Assembly: GCF_003344965.1 (NCBI RefSeq)
Contig: NZ_CP031194.1
Span: forward strand, 6,386,001-6,450,000
Length of the DNA: 64,000 bases
DNA from: Streptomyces paludis
Lineage (GTDB): Bacteria > Actinomycetota > Actinomycetes > Streptomycetales > Streptomycetaceae
Direction: 5' to 3'
The notes under the pieces are model-generated. The model was given only the letters and a program-made list of their open reading frames with translations. It searched no databases and had not been told where the DNA came from. A program made the position numbers and the translations under genes. This document shows, one piece after another, positions 36,667 through 45,966 of this stretch. Each line of letters opens with the position of its first letter. Within the stretch, counting starts at the first letter, position 1.

Positions 36667-37962
36667 TCAGCCGGCGGGCGCCACCGCGCGGGCCAGCAGG
36701 GGCGCCACCTGCTCCACCTGCCAGGGCCGGGCCCCGTACCCCGTCAGCGCCTCGGCCACCGCCTCCACCGAGCGCTCGCGCGGCGGCTCCCAGCACACCC
36801 GCCGCACCGTGTCCGGTGTGATCAGATTCTCCTGCGGCATGTTCAGCCGTTCCGCCAGCGCCGAGACGGCCGTCCGCGCCGCCGACAGCCGGGCCGCGGC
36901 CTCCGGGTCCTTGTCGGCCCAGGAGCGCGGCGGCGGCGGACCGGCCACGGTCTGGCCGGGCTGGGGCAGCTCGCCGTCGGGCAGGCCCTTCGCCCGGTCG
37001 ACCGCCGCCTGCCACTGTTCGAGCTGGCGTCTGCCCATCCGGCCGAACCCGGGCAGCCCGACGAGCCCCTGGGCGTCGCCGGGCATGGCGAGGGACGCCT
37101 CGATGATCGCGGTGTCGCTGAGCACCTTGCCGGGGGAGACGTCGCGCCGCTGCGCGACCCGGTCGCGGGTGGTCCACAGCTCGCGTACGGCGGCCATCTG
37201 ACGGCGGCGGCGCACCTTGTGCATCCCGGAGGTACGGCGCCAGGGGTCCTTGCGCGGGGGCGCCGGCGGGGCGGCGGCGATGGCGTCGAACTCCTGGTGG
37301 GCCCAGTCGAGCTTGCCCTGCCGGTCCAGCTCCTTCTCCAGCGCGTCCCGCAGGTCGATCAGCAGCTCGACGTCGAGCGCGGCGTACCGCAGCCAGGGCT
37401 CGGGGAGCGGCCGGGTCGACCAGTCGACGGCGGAGTGCCCCTTCTCCAGGGCGTACCCGAGGACGTTCTCGACCATGGCGCCGAGGCCGACCCGGGGGAA
37501 GCCCGCGAGCCGGCCGGCCAGCTCGGTGTCGAACAGCCGGGTCGGTGTCATGCCTATTTCGCGCAGACACGGAAGGTCCTGGGTGGCGGCGTGCAGGATC
37601 CACTCGGCGTCGGCGAGCACCTCGCCGAGCGCGGAGAGGTCGGGGCAGCCGACCGGGTCGATCAGCGCGCTGCCCGCGCCCTCGCGGCGCAGCTGGACGA
37701 GGTAGGCGCGCTGGCCGTACCGGTAGCCGGACGCGCGCTCGGCGTCGACGGCGACGGGTCCGGTGCCGGCGGCGAAGGCCGCGATCACCTCGGCGAGGGC
37801 CTCCTCGGTGGCCACCACGGGCGGAATGCCCTCGCGGGGCTCCAGCAAGGGGATCGGCGCCGATTCGACGTCGGCCGGGGGCTGCGACAACAGCGGCTGG
37901 TGCCGCGGGCCCCCGGTAGCTCGCAGTGCTGGCTCTGCTGCGGTGTCTTGGGCGTCGGTCAC
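36667..37962 (-). CDS. rnd: Ribonuclease D-like 3'-5' exonuclease
   Basis: A 431-residue DEDDy exoribonuclease of the RNase D type, which trims 3' ends of tRNA precursors and other structured RNAs. The exonuclease motifs appear in order: VAVDAERASGYRYGQRAYLVQLRR (Exo I, Asp and Glu), ILHAATQDLPCL (Exo II, Asp), FDTELAGRLAG, and YAALDVELLIDL (Exo III, Tyr and Asp). An HRDC domain follows (~residues 235-320, RELWTTRDRVAQRRDVSPGKVLSD). The C-terminal third is a second HRDC-like helical region found in actinobacterial forms. GTG start at 37962. Confidence 0.93.
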   Translation of the reverse strand: MTDAQDTAAEPALRATGGPRHQPLLSQPPADVESAPIPLLEPREGIPPVVATEEALAEVIAAFAAGTGPVAVDAERASGYRYGQRAYLVQLRREGAGSALIDPVGCPDLSALGEVLADAEWILHAATQDLPCLREIGMTPTRLFDTELAGRLAGFPRVGLGAMVENVLGYALEKGHSAVDWSTRPLPEPWLRYAALDVELLIDLRDALEKELDRQGKLDWAHQEFDAIAAAPPAPPRKDPWRRTSGMHKVRRRRQMAAVRELWTTRDRVAQRRDVSPGKVLSDTAIIEASLAMPGDAQGLVGLPGFGRMGRRQLEQWQAAVDRAKGLPDGELPQPGQTVAGPPPPRSWADKDPEAAARLSAARTAVSALAERLNMPQENLITPDTVRRVCWEPPRERSVEAVAEALTGYGARPWQVEQVAPLLARAVAPAG

Positions 37963-37989
37963 CGGTCAAGGGTATCCGTGAACGGACGG

Positions 37990-38021
37990 CGCCCGTCGAC
38001 GGAACGTTCCGTCGACGGGCG
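37990..38021 (-). terminator. Perfect 32-bp palindrome, terminator of the response regulator gene
   Basis: The 16-base arms 37990-38005 and 38006-38021 are exactly complementary, with AACGTT at the centre. It lies 18 bases after the response regulator stop on the minus strand and 28 before the rnd start. Confidence 0.6.
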
Positions 38022-38038
38022 GTGGGGGCGAGAAGTGG

Positions 38039-38698
38039 TCAGTGGATGATTCCGGTACGGAGGGCCACGGCGACCATTCCGGCCCGGTCGCCGGTGCCGA
38101 GCTTGCGCGCGATCCGGGCGAGGTGGCTCTTCACGGTGAGGGCGGACAGGCCCATCGACACGCCGATGGCCTTGTTGGACTGGCCCTCGGCGACGAGCCG
38201 GAGCACCTCGACCTCGCGGCCGGACAGCTCGCGGTAGCCGCCGGGGTGGCTCGGGGCGCCGGGCGGGCGGCGGTGCATCCGCTGTCCGGCGCCGATGGGG
38301 GCGGCGCCGGGGCGGCCCGGGTGGCCGATGTTGGTACGGGTTCCGGTGACGACATAGCCCTTGACGCCGCCCGCGAGGGCGTTGCGCACCGCGCCGATGT
38401 CATCGGCGGCGGAGAGGGCGAGGCCGTTGGGCCAGCCCGCCGCGCGGGTCTCGGACAGCAGGGTCAGCCCGGAACCGTCGGGCAGATGGACGTCGGCAAC
38501 GCAGATGTCGCGCGGGTTGCCGACGCGGGGGCGGGCCTCCGCGATGGACGACGCCTCGATGACGTCCCGTACTCCGAGGGCCCACAGGTGGCGGGTGACG
38601 GTGGAGCGGACGCGGGGGTCGGCCACGACGACCATGGCCGTCGGCTTGTTCGGGCGGTAGGCGACCAGGCTTGCGGGCTGCTCAAGGAGAACGGACAC
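38039..38698 (-). CDS. Orphan LuxR-type response regulator with atypical receiver
   Basis: A 219-residue transcription factor. Residues ~18-120 form a receiver-like domain: VVVADPRVR has only one acidic residue where canonical receivers have two, the phospho-acceptor position is kept in CVADVHLPDGSG, and the conserved Lys lies in GGVKGYVV. A variable linker (~125-150) leads to a LuxR/NarL helix-turn-helix (ELSGREVEVLRLVAEGQSNKAIGVSMGLSALTVKSHLARIARKLGT-like pattern). The GTG at 38698 has a perfect GGAGG six bases upstream. No sensor kinase is adjacent. The reduced acidic pocket suggests phosphorylation-independent or altered control. The same gene sits between rnd and hemE in S. coelicolor. 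Confidence 0.88.
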   Translation of the reverse strand: MSVLLEQPASLVAYRPNKPTAMVVVADPRVRSTVTRHLWALGVRDVIEASSIAEARPRVGNPRDICVADVHLPDGSGLTLLSETRAAGWPNGLALSAADDIGAVRNALAGGVKGYVVTGTRTNIGHPGRPGAAPIGAGQRMHRRPPGAPSHPGGYRELSGREVEVLRLVAEGQSNKAIGVSMGLSALTVKSHLARIARKLGTGDRAGMVAVALRTGIIH

Positions 38699-38860
38699 CA
38701 GGCCTCCTGGGGAAGGTGCGGGTCGGAGCCGGCCGGGGATGGGGCTGAGGACCGGGGCGAACCGTGCGGGAAGGGTCAATGACCTCTTCGGCAGCAATCC
38801 CGCTCGCCTTTAGAGAATGATCACGAATTAGTGAGTAACAATTCGGGCAATTCGGATACG

Positions 38861-38870
38861 TGATCGATCA
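38861..38870. promoter_or_regulatory. AT-richer promoter region with TGATCGATCA palindrome
   Basis: The 258 bases between the response regulator start and the DUF3000 stop contain an unusually AT-rich stretch (38812-38875) with the perfect palindrome TGATCGATCA and nearby TGATCA and TAGTGAGTAA elements. It is the likely control region of the response regulator. Confidence 0.35.
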
Positions 38871-38956
38871 TCCTACGAGTGGTCCCCCGGACGGGCCCCG
38901 TACGGACCCCCGTCCGGGCCCGGCCGAAAGCGCCCCCGCGCACGCCCCGGGCCACC

Positions 38957-39673
38957 TCACGGCGCCTGTGGCCCCCGCCGCTGCGGCAGCGACACCACAC
39001 CCGCGCCCGCCCCGGTCTCGCCGGGCCCCGGCACCGCCCCCGGGGAGAGCGGCGGCAGCCCCGCGACCTGACAGAGCAGATCGCACCAGGCCGCCAGATG
39101 CGCCGCCGTGTCCGGCACCCCGCCGCGGCCCTCGCGCGGGGTCCACGACGCCCGGATCTCGATCTGGGTCACCGGCCCGCGCTCCGCGAGACCGCCGAAG
39201 TAGTGCGACCCGGCCCGTGTCACGGTCCCGCTCGCCTCCCCGTACGACAGCCCGCGCGCCTCCAGTGCGCCCGTCAGCCAGGACCAGCACACCTCCGGCA
39301 GCAGCGGATCGGCGGCCATCTCCGGCTCCAGCTCCGCCCGGACGAGCGTCACCAGCCGGAAGGCGCCCTGCCAGGCGTCATGGCCCGACGGGTCGTGCAG
39401 CAGGATGAGCCGGCCGTCCGCGAGATCGTCCTCCCCGTCCACCACCGCCGCCTCCACCGCGTACGCGTACGGTGCGAGCCGCTTCGGCGGCGGGGTCGGG
39501 TCCAGCTCGATCCCCGGCCGCGGCCGGGCCGCCCGCAGTGCGTCGACCGCCGCGCGGAACGCGGCCGGAACGGCCGGTGCGACCGGTGCGGAATCGCTCT
39601 CCATGCCGCCCTTGCCGCCTGTTCCCTCGGTGCCGTTGGAATGATCGGAAAACTGTCCCTGAGCCGCAGCCAT
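38957..39673 (-). CDS. DUF3000 family protein
   Basis: A 238-residue actinobacterial protein of family DUF3000, function unknown. After a variable N-terminus, the conserved part runs from [34 protein letters not shown] through [31 protein letters not shown] and [16 protein letters not shown] to [12 protein letters not shown]. No signal or membrane segment. The start could be ATG 39673 (chosen) or ATG 39605, just before the conserved part; neither has a strong ribosome site. It is divergent from hemE with a 91-base shared promoter region. Confidence 0.85.
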   Translation of the reverse strand: MAAAQGQFSDHSNGTEGTGGKGGMESDSAPVAPAVPAAFRAAVDALRAARPRPGIELDPTPPPKRLAPYAYAVEAAVVDGEDDLADGRLILLHDPSGHDAWQGAFRLVTLVRAELEPEMAADPLLPEVCWSWLTGALEARGLSYGEASGTVTRAGSHYFGGLAERGPVTQIEIRASWTPREGRGGVPDTAAHLAAWCDLLCQVAGLPPLSPGAVPGPGETGAGAGVVSLPQRRGPQAP

Positions 39674-39764
39674 GCGGGGAAGAGTAGGCGGAACCCGCGT
39701 CCCGTGCGGGGAGGGACACCCGGCCCGGGGCCGCGGCTTCCCCGTACATGCGAAGATTCTGGTC

Positions 39765-40829
39765 GTGAGCGCCAACGACCGCCCTTCGGGCCAGCAGACG
39801 AAGACGTACGAATCGGCCTTTATGAAGGCATGCAGGCGCGAGCCCGTGCCACACACGCCGGTCTGGTTCATGCGGCAGGCGGGGCGCTCACTGCCGGAGT
39901 ATCTGAAGGTCCGTGAGGGAATTCCGATGCTGGAGTCCTGCATGCGGCCCGAGCTGGTGGCGGAGATCACCCTCCAGCCGGTACGCCGTCACAAGGTCGA
40001 CGCGGCCATCTACTTCAGCGACATCGTCGTCCCCCTCAAGGCCATCGGCCTCGATCTCGACATCAAGCCGGGCGTCGGCCCCGTCGTCGCCGAACCGATC
40101 CGCACCCGCGCCGACCTCGCCCGGCTGCGCGACCTCACCCCCGACGACGTCTGGTACGTCACCGAGGCCATGGGCCTGCTCACCGCCGAGCTGGGCGAGA
40201 CCCCGCTCATCGGCTTCGCCGGCGCGCCCTTCACCCTCGCCAGCTATCTCGTGGAGGGCGGCCCGTCCCGCAACCACGAGCACACCAAAGCGATGATGTA
40301 CGGCGACCCCCAGCTCTGGGCCGATCTGCTCGACCGGCTCGCGGACATCACCGCCGCCTTCCTCAAGGTCCAGATCGAGGCGGGCGCGAGCGCCGTCCAG
40401 CTCTTCGACTCCTGGGTGGGCGCGCTGGCCCCCGCCGACTACCGGCGCTCCGTCCAGCCCGCCTCCGCCAAGGTCTTCGACGCCGTCGCCCCCTACGGAG
40501 TCCCGCGCATCCACTTCGGCGTGGGCACCGGCGAACTCCTCGGCGCGATGGGCGAGGCCGGCGCGGATGTCGTCGGCGTCGACTGGCGCGTCCCGCTCGA
40601 CGAGGCCGCCCGCCGGGTCGGCCCCGGCAAGGCGCTCCAGGGCAATCTGGACCCGGCCGTGCTGTTCGCCCCCACCGCCGCGGTGGAGACCAAGACCCGC
40701 GAGGTGCTGGACGCGGCGGCCGGTCTTGAGGGGCATATCTTCAACCTCGGCCACGGCGTCCTGCCGACCATGGACCCGGACGCGCTCTCCCGGCTGGTCG
40801 CGTACGTCCACAGCGAGACGGCCCGCTGA
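39765..40829 (+). CDS. hemE: Uroporphyrinogen decarboxylase
   Basis: A 354-residue cytoplasmic enzyme that removes four carboxyls from uroporphyrinogen III to give coproporphyrinogen III, the step before the branch to coproporphyrin-dependent haem synthesis. Family signatures are [19 protein letters not shown] near the N-terminus with the substrate-binding Arg residues, [15 protein letters not shown] with the catalytic Asp, [17 protein letters not shown], and [14 protein letters not shown] at the end. The GTG at 39765 gives the family's normal length; the open frame upstream to 39672 overlaps the divergent gene's start. Confidence 0.96.
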   Translation: MSANDRPSGQQTKTYESAFMKACRREPVPHTPVWFMRQAGRSLPEYLKVREGIPMLESCMRPELVAEITLQPVRRHKVDAAIYFSDIVVPLKAIGLDLDIKPGVGPVVAEPIRTRADLARLRDLTPDDVWYVTEAMGLLTAELGETPLIGFAGAPFTLASYLVEGGPSRNHEHTKAMMYGDPQLWADLLDRLADITAAFLKVQIEAGASAVQLFDSWVGALAPADYRRSVQPASAKVFDAVAPYGVPRIHFGVGTGELLGAMGEAGADVVGVDWRVPLDEAARRVGPGKALQGNLDPAVLFAPTAAVETKTREVLDAAAGLEGHIFNLGHGVLPTMDPDALSRLVAYVHSETAR

Positions 40830-40851
40830 GGACCCTCCGTACGGACGACGA

Positions 40852-42231
40852 CTACATACCGGCGGCGCGCACCGCGGCCACCGCCTTGCGCGCCGCCACC
40901 AGCACCGGGTCCCAGACCGGCGAGAACGGCGGCGCGTAACCGAGGTCCAGGGTGGTCATCCGCTCCACGGTCATCCCGGCCGTGAGCGCCACCGCCGCGA
41001 TGTCCACCCGCTTCGCGCTGCCCTCGCGCCCCACGATCTGGACGCCCAGCAGCCGGCCCGTCCGGCGCTCCGCGAGCATCTTGACCGTCATCGGGGCCGC
41101 GCCCGGGTAGTAACCGGCGCTGTTGGTGGACTCGACGGTGGCGCTCACATACCGCAGCCCGGCCCGGTCGGCGTCCTTCTCGCGCAGGCCGGTCCGGGCG
41201 ATCTCCAGCGCGCAGACCTTGCTCACGGCCGTCCCCACCACCCCGGGGAACGTGGCGTAACCGCCGCCCGCGTTCGCGCCGATGATCTGGCCGTGCTTGT
41301 TCGCGTGGGTGCCGAGCGCGATATGGCGGTGCGCGCCCGAGACCAGGTCGAGCACCTCCACACAGTCGCCGCCCGCCCAGATGTTCCCGTGCCCGCGCAC
41401 CCGCATCGACAGATCGGTGAGCAGCCCGCCGTACGCCCCGAGCGGCAGCCCCGCCGCGCCCGCCAGCGTGGTCTCCGGCTCCACACCGATGCCCAGCACG
41501 ACGACATCGGCCGGATACTCGGCGTCCTCGGTGACCACGGCCCGCACCCGGCCGTCCGCGCCGGTCCGGATCGCGGTGACCGCCGCGCCGCCCACCGTGG
41601 TGATCCCCATCGCGTCCATCGCCGTGTGCACGAGCCGCCCCATGTCCGGGTCGAGCGTCGCCATCGGCTGCTCCCCCCGGTGCACGACCGTCACCTCGTA
41701 CCCCCGCTTGAGCAGCGCCTCCGCCATCTCGACACCGATATAGCCCGCGCCGACGACGACCGCGCGCCCGCCCTCCGTACCGTCCAGGGTGTCCAGCAGC
41801 GCCTGGCCGTCGTCCAGGGTCTGCACCCCGTGCACACCCCGCGCGCCGATACCGGGCAGCGCGGGCCGCACCGGCCGCGCGCCCGTCGCCACGACCAGCT
41901 TGTCGAAGCCGGTCCAGCTCTCCGCACCGGTGGCCAGGTCACGGGCCCGCACCCGCTGCCCGGGAACATCGATCTCCACGGCCTCGGTACGCATCCGCAG
42001 ATCAATGGCTCGTTCTCGATGCTCCTCGGGCGTCCGCGCGATCAGCGCGGCGCGCTCCGGGACGTCCCCGCCCACCCAGTACGGGATGCCGCAGGCCGAG
42101 TACGAGGTGAAGTGGCCGCGCTCGAAGGCGACGATCTCCAGCTCCGCCGGCCCCCGCTCCCTGCGGGCCTGCGACGCGGCGGACATACCCGCCGCGTCGC
42201 CGCCGATGACCACCATGCGCTCCGCCGCCAT
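40852..42231 (-). CDS. FAD-dependent CoA-disulfide reductase / NADH oxidase family flavoprotein
   Basis: A 459-residue pyridine nucleotide-disulfide oxidoreductase. The N-terminal FAD motif is VVIGGDAAGMSAASQARR. The single redox cysteine sits in SYSACGIPYWVGG (about residue 47), the arrangement of CoA-disulfide reductases and NADH oxidases. The NAD-binding VVVGAGYIGVEMAEALLKRG and the second FAD motif NIWAGGDCVEV follow. A C-terminal dimerisation domain ends with TLDLGYAPPFSPVWDPVLVAARKA. ATG 42231 was preferred over GTG 42240 because GAGAGGTG gives it a better ribosome site; the start is uncertain by three codons. It may keep CoA or other low-molecular thiols reduced. It converges on hemE with a 22-base gap. 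Confidence 0.9.
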   Translation of the reverse strand: MAAERMVVIGGDAAGMSAASQARRERGPAELEIVAFERGHFTSYSACGIPYWVGGDVPERAALIARTPEEHRERAIDLRMRTEAVEIDVPGQRVRARDLATGAESWTGFDKLVVATGARPVRPALPGIGARGVHGVQTLDDGQALLDTLDGTEGGRAVVVGAGYIGVEMAEALLKRGYEVTVVHRGEQPMATLDPDMGRLVHTAMDAMGITTVGGAAVTAIRTGADGRVRAVVTEDAEYPADVVVLGIGVEPETTLAGAAGLPLGAYGGLLTDLSMRVRGHGNIWAGGDCVEVLDLVSGAHRHIALGTHANKHGQIIGANAGGGYATFPGVVGTAVSKVCALEIARTGLREKDADRAGLRYVSATVESTNSAGYYPGAAPMTVKMLAERRTGRLLGVQIVGREGSAKRVDIAAVALTAGMTVERMTTLDLGYAPPFSPVWDPVLVAARKAVAAVRAAGM

Positions 42232-42307
42232 CGCGTGCACCTCTCTCCGTCGCCGGGATCCTTCCGTCGTCAGGATCCCGGAGGCACGCTACGCCGGTAC
42301 GCAGGGA

Positions 42308-43273
42308 TCAGTCCCGCTCGCCCCGCTGCTCGTCGGCCCCCTGCTCCTCCGGGGCCCCGGCCGCCGCCCCGGCCGGGCGGCGGTCCCGTACCCACCGGCC
42401 CCTGACCAGCCGCCACAGCACGTACAGCGCGCCGAACACGGCCGCGAACGGGAGCACCGCGCCCAGCACCACCGAGATCAGGCGCACGGTCGTGACCAGC
42501 GCGTCCCAGCCGCCTCCGAGCGCGTCCAGGAACCCCGGTTCGCTGTCCTTCTTCTTCTCCTCCGCCACCTTCGCCGGAGCCTCGCTGAGGTCCAGGGTGA
42601 TGGTCGCCAGCGAGGCACGGTCCTTCAGGGACGCCTGCCGCGCCAGGAGCGACTCCAGCTCCGCCTGACGGGTGCTCAGCTCGCCCTCCAGCTGGACCAC
42701 GTCGCTGATCTTGACGGCCTGGTCCATCAGCTCGCGCACCCGTGCCACGCTCGCCCGCTGCGAGGCGATCCGGCTGTTGACGTCGACCACCTGGTCCGTG
42801 ACGTCCTTGGCGTTCGTGCTGCGCGACAACAGCTTGCCGGTGCCCGCGAGTTCGCGCAGGACCGCGTCGTACGACTCCTGCGGGACGCGCAGCACGACCG
42901 TCGAGTGCACCCCGTCGTCCGCCCCGCCGCTCTCGGTGACTTCGCTCTGCACGAGACCGCCCGCGGTCCCGGCCGCCGCCCGCGCCACCTCCACCGCCTT
43001 CTCGGCGTTCTTGACCCGCACGGACAGCCGGGCGGTACGGATCACCTGCGTCCCGGCCGGGTTCGTGGTGTCCGCGGCCTTGCCCTTGCCGCCCGGCGCG
43101 CCCGCGCCCACCTGGTCGGCGGCGCCCTGTCCGGTGCCGCCCTTCGCGTCGGCCGGCTGGCCGGCGTCCTGCGCGAGCGATTTGTCGCTGGAGCTGGAGT
43201 CGATCCCGCTGCATCCGGTGAGGACGAGCGAGAGGGTGAGTAGTGCTGCCGCGATCATCGGCGTCCTGCGCAT
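42308..43273 (-). CDS. DUF4349 lipoprotein with C-terminal membrane helix
   Basis: A 321-residue envelope protein. A signal peptide ends in lipobox LTGC (Cys 21). A Ser/Gly-rich linker leads to a DUF4349 domain (RTARLSVRVKNAEKAVEVARAAAGTAGGLVQSE, STVVLRVPQESYDAVLRELAGTGKLLSRSTNAKDVTDQVVDVNSRIASQRASV-type pattern). A coiled coil of about 60 residues follows (VRELMDQAVKISDVVQLEGELSTRQAELESLLAR). A transmembrane segment lies near residue 270 (ISVVLGAVLPFAAVFGALYVLW), followed by a basic cytoplasmic tail. The function of DUF4349 proteins is unknown. ATG 43273 has AGGGGG upstream. It is divergent from cgoX. Confidence 0.87.
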   Translation of the reverse strand: MRRTPMIAAALLTLSLVLTGCSGIDSSSSDKSLAQDAGQPADAKGGTGQGAADQVGAGAPGGKGKAADTTNPAGTQVIRTARLSVRVKNAEKAVEVARAAAGTAGGLVQSEVTESGGADDGVHSTVVLRVPQESYDAVLRELAGTGKLLSRSTNAKDVTDQVVDVNSRIASQRASVARVRELMDQAVKISDVVQLEGELSTRQAELESLLARQASLKDRASLATITLDLSEAPAKVAEEKKKDSEPGFLDALGGGWDALVTTVRLISVVLGAVLPFAAVFGALYVLWRLVRGRWVRDRRPAGAAAGAPEEQGADEQRGERD

Positions 43274-43418
43274 GACCGGCCCCCTGAGGTGATTGTCGTG
43301 ATGCCGGTTCGACGTACGGGGCGGGTGCGCGGGTTGCCCATCCGAGGTTCCGAAGCGGTCACGGTCGGGACTCGGTACGGGATGCGGGGGCGGACCCGCC
43401 GTTTGAGAGAGTGGGCGC

Positions 43419-44876
43419 ATGGAGTCGTCGCGCGCACCACACCGGGACCCGGCCGCACCCGCCGCCCGCCATGTCGTCGTCATCGGGGGCGGTATCGCCG
43501 GTCTGGCCGCCGCGCACCGGCTGCTGGGCGCCGGGGTACGGGTGACCCTCCTGGAGGCCACCGCCCGGCTCGGCGGAAAGCTGTGGGCCGGCGAGATCGA
43601 GGGCGCCCCCGTCGACCTCGGCGCCGAGTCGATGCTCGCCCGCCGGCCCGAGGGAGTCGCCCTGGCCGAGGCCGTCGGGCTCGGCCCCCGGCTCCAGCCG
43701 CCCACCGCCACCACCGCCTCCGTATGGACCCGCGGGCGGCTGCGGCCGATGCCCCGGGGCCATGTCATGGGCGTGCCCGGCGACCCCGCCGCGCTCGCCG
43801 GACTGCTCTCCGAGGAGGGCCTCGCCCGGCTGGCCGAGGAGCCCGGACTGCCACCCACCGAGATCGGCGACGACATCGCCGTCGGCGCGTACGTGGCGGA
43901 GCGGCTCGGCCGCGAGGTCGTCGACCGGCTGGTCGAGCCGCTGCTCGGCGGGGTCTACGCGGGCGACGCGTACCGCATCTCCATGAAGGCGGCCGTCCCG
44001 CAGCTCTTCGGAGCCGCCCGCACCCACGGCTCACTGCTGGCGGCCGTCCGCGGCCTCCAGAGCGGCCAGGACCCCCTGGCCGCCGCGCGGCCGGTCTTCG
44101 CCGGCGTCGAGGGCGGGGTGGGCCGGCTCGCCGACGCCGTCGCCGACGCCGTACGGGCGGCCGGCGGCGAAATCGTCCTGGAGACCCCCGTCCTCGGCCT
44201 GGCCCGCCGCGCCGACGGCTGGCACATCCGCACCACCGGACGCCCGCTGACCGCCGACGGGGTGATCATGGCGGCCCCCGCCTGGGCCGCCTCCGTACTC
44301 CTCGCCGACGAGTCCCCGGCCGCCGCCGCCGGGCTCGCCACCGTCGAGTACGCCTCGATGGCCCTGGTCACCATGGCGTTCCGGCGCGCGGACGCGGACC
44401 CCGTACTGCCCGACGGCAGCGGCTTCCTCGTCCCGCCCGTCGACGGCCGCACCATCAAGGCGTCGACCTTCTCCACCCGCAAGTGGGGCTGGACCGCCGA
44501 CGCCGCGCCCGGCCTGTTCCTCCTGCGCACCTCCATCGGCCGCTACGGCGAGGAGGAGCAGCTCCAGCGCGAGGACGCCGAACTCGTCGATGTCTCCCTG
44601 CGCGACCTCGGCGCGGCCACCGGACTCACCGCGCGGCCGGTGGCCACCGAGGTGACCCGCTGGACGGACGGGCTGCCCCAGTACCCCGTCGGCCATCTGG
44701 ACCGGGTCGCGCGGATCCGCGAGGCGGTGGCGAAACTCCCGGGCCTGCGGGTCTGCGGCGCGGCGTACGACGGCGTCGGCATCCCGGCCTGTGTCGCGAG
44801 CGCGCAACGGGCCGCGGACGAGATCATCGCCACGTCCACCCCGGCGCGGGGCACCGCCCGGGGCGCGGGAGAATAG
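43419..44876 (+). CDS. cgoX: Coproporphyrinogen III oxidase (HemY/HemG type, CgoX)
   Basis: A 485-residue FAD enzyme of the protoporphyrinogen-oxidase family. The FAD-binding motif is [30 protein letters not shown] at residues ~18-47, and the C-terminal FAD contact is [23 protein letters not shown]. In Actinobacteria this enzyme works in the coproporphyrin-dependent haem pathway, oxidising coproporphyrinogen III to coproporphyrin III. The chdC gene four bases downstream supports that assignment. Older annotation calls it hemY or protoporphyrinogen oxidase. It is probably peripheral to the membrane. Confidence 0.93.
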   Translation: MESSRAPHRDPAAPAARHVVVIGGGIAGLAAAHRLLGAGVRVTLLEATARLGGKLWAGEIEGAPVDLGAESMLARRPEGVALAEAVGLGPRLQPPTATTASVWTRGRLRPMPRGHVMGVPGDPAALAGLLSEEGLARLAEEPGLPPTEIGDDIAVGAYVAERLGREVVDRLVEPLLGGVYAGDAYRISMKAAVPQLFGAARTHGSLLAAVRGLQSGQDPLAAARPVFAGVEGGVGRLADAVADAVRAAGGEIVLETPVLGLARRADGWHIRTTGRPLTADGVIMAAPAWAASVLLADESPAAAAGLATVEYASMALVTMAFRRADADPVLPDGSGFLVPPVDGRTIKASTFSTRKWGWTADAAPGLFLLRTSIGRYGEEEQLQREDAELVDVSLRDLGAATGLTARPVATEVTRWTDGLPQYPVGHLDRVARIREAVAKLPGLRVCGAAYDGVGIPACVASAQRAADEIIATSTPARGTARGAGE

Positions 44877-44880
44877 CCGT

Positions 44881-45597
44881 ATGACTGCTGCTCCAGAGAA
44901 GATCCCGAACGCGGGCAAGAAGGCCAGGGACCTCAACGAGGTCATCCGCTACACGCTGTGGTCCGTCTTCCGGCTCCGGGACGCGCTGCCCGAGGACCGC
45001 ACCGGTTACGCGGACGAGGTCCAGGAGCTGTTCGACCAGCTCGGCGCCAAGGACATCACCGTACGCGGCACGTACGACGTGTCCGGGCTGCGCGCGGACG
45101 CCGACGTCATGATCTGGTGGCACGCCGAGACCGCGGACGAACTCCAGGACGCGTACAACCGCTTCCGCCGCACCCGCCTGGGCCGCGCCCTGGAGCCGGT
45201 CTGGTCGAACATGGCGCTGCACCGCCCCGCCGAGTTCAACAAGTCGCACGTGCCGGCCTTCCTGGCCGACGAGACACCCCGCGACTACGTCAGCGTCTAT
45301 CCGTTCGTCCGCAGTTACGACTGGTACCTGCTGCCGGACGAGGAGCGGCGCCAGATGCTCGCGGACCACGGCAAGATGGCGCGCGGTTACCCGGACGTGC
45401 GTGCCAACACTGTGGCATCCTTCTCGCTCGGCGACTACGAGTGGATCCTCGCCTTCGAGGCCGACGAGCTGTACCGGATCGTCGACCTGATGCGTCATCT
45501 GCGCGGCTCCCAGGCGCGCCTGTACGTACGGGAAGAGGTGCCGTTCTACACCGGCCGCCGCAAGTCGGTGGCGGATCTGGTGGCCGGGCTCGCATAG
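44881..45597 (+). CDS. chdC: Coproheme decarboxylase ChdC (HemQ)
   Basis: A 238-residue chlorite-dismutase-fold protein that decarboxylates two propionates of coproheme to give haem b, the last step of the coproporphyrin-dependent route. The family core includes [11 protein letters not shown], the [58 protein letters not shown] block holding the catalytic Tyr (SVYPF) and proximal His region, and [24 protein letters not shown] 44881 starts four bases after the cgoX stop, so the two are co-translated. Confidence 0.95.
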   Translation: MTAAPEKIPNAGKKARDLNEVIRYTLWSVFRLRDALPEDRTGYADEVQELFDQLGAKDITVRGTYDVSGLRADADVMIWWHAETADELQDAYNRFRRTRLGRALEPVWSNMALHRPAEFNKSHVPAFLADETPRDYVSVYPFVRSYDWYLLPDEERRQMLADHGKMARGYPDVRANTVASFSLGDYEWILAFEADELYRIVDLMRHLRGSQARLYVREEVPFYTGRRKSVADLVAGLA

Positions 45598-45966
45598 GGC
45601 CCGCACTTGACGTGGCCGGGTCCGCCCGCTCAGCGGCGGACGCGGCCATTCCACCCGGAAGATCAGACGACGGGCGGCAGTTCCCTGCTGCGCGCCCGCC
45701 CGTCCAGCGACACCGGGTTCGGCTTCGGGTTCCCATCGGCCGCTGACCGCGCGCGGCCGATGGAACCCGGGTCGGTGCTCCCCGAGAGCATGCGCAGAGC
45801 ACCCTCAGGAATAAATATGGACATGACACCCGCCCTCCCCGGTTAGTGTGGGCGCCGGGCCTCCCGGCACCGCGAGCCGCTCAACAGCCGTTCCGGGAGC
45901 GCTCGTTCATGTCCGCGGGCCGGTCGCCTCGGCCCGCGTCGCCGATCCGAGGGTCTGAACCGGTTC
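45598..45966. other. Intergenic region after chdC
   Basis: These 369 bases hold no convincing gene. They contain two hairpins: a 9-bp stem (45669-45677 with 45696-45704) and the large terminator at 45726-45769. After that, an AT-richer patch (45809-45829) and TAGTGT at 45844-45849 may belong to the promoter of the glycosyltransferase-like gene. Confidence 0.55.
45726..45769 (+). terminator. Terminator of cgoX-chdC
   Basis: A 17-bp stem with one bulged C (45726-45743 with 45753-45769) and a 9-base loop. Confidence 0.7.

Noticed and set aside
38868..39408. Short frames on both strands between the response regulator and hemE
   Set aside because: They overlap the DUF3000 gene in the wrong frame and are Pro/Arg/Ala low-complexity.
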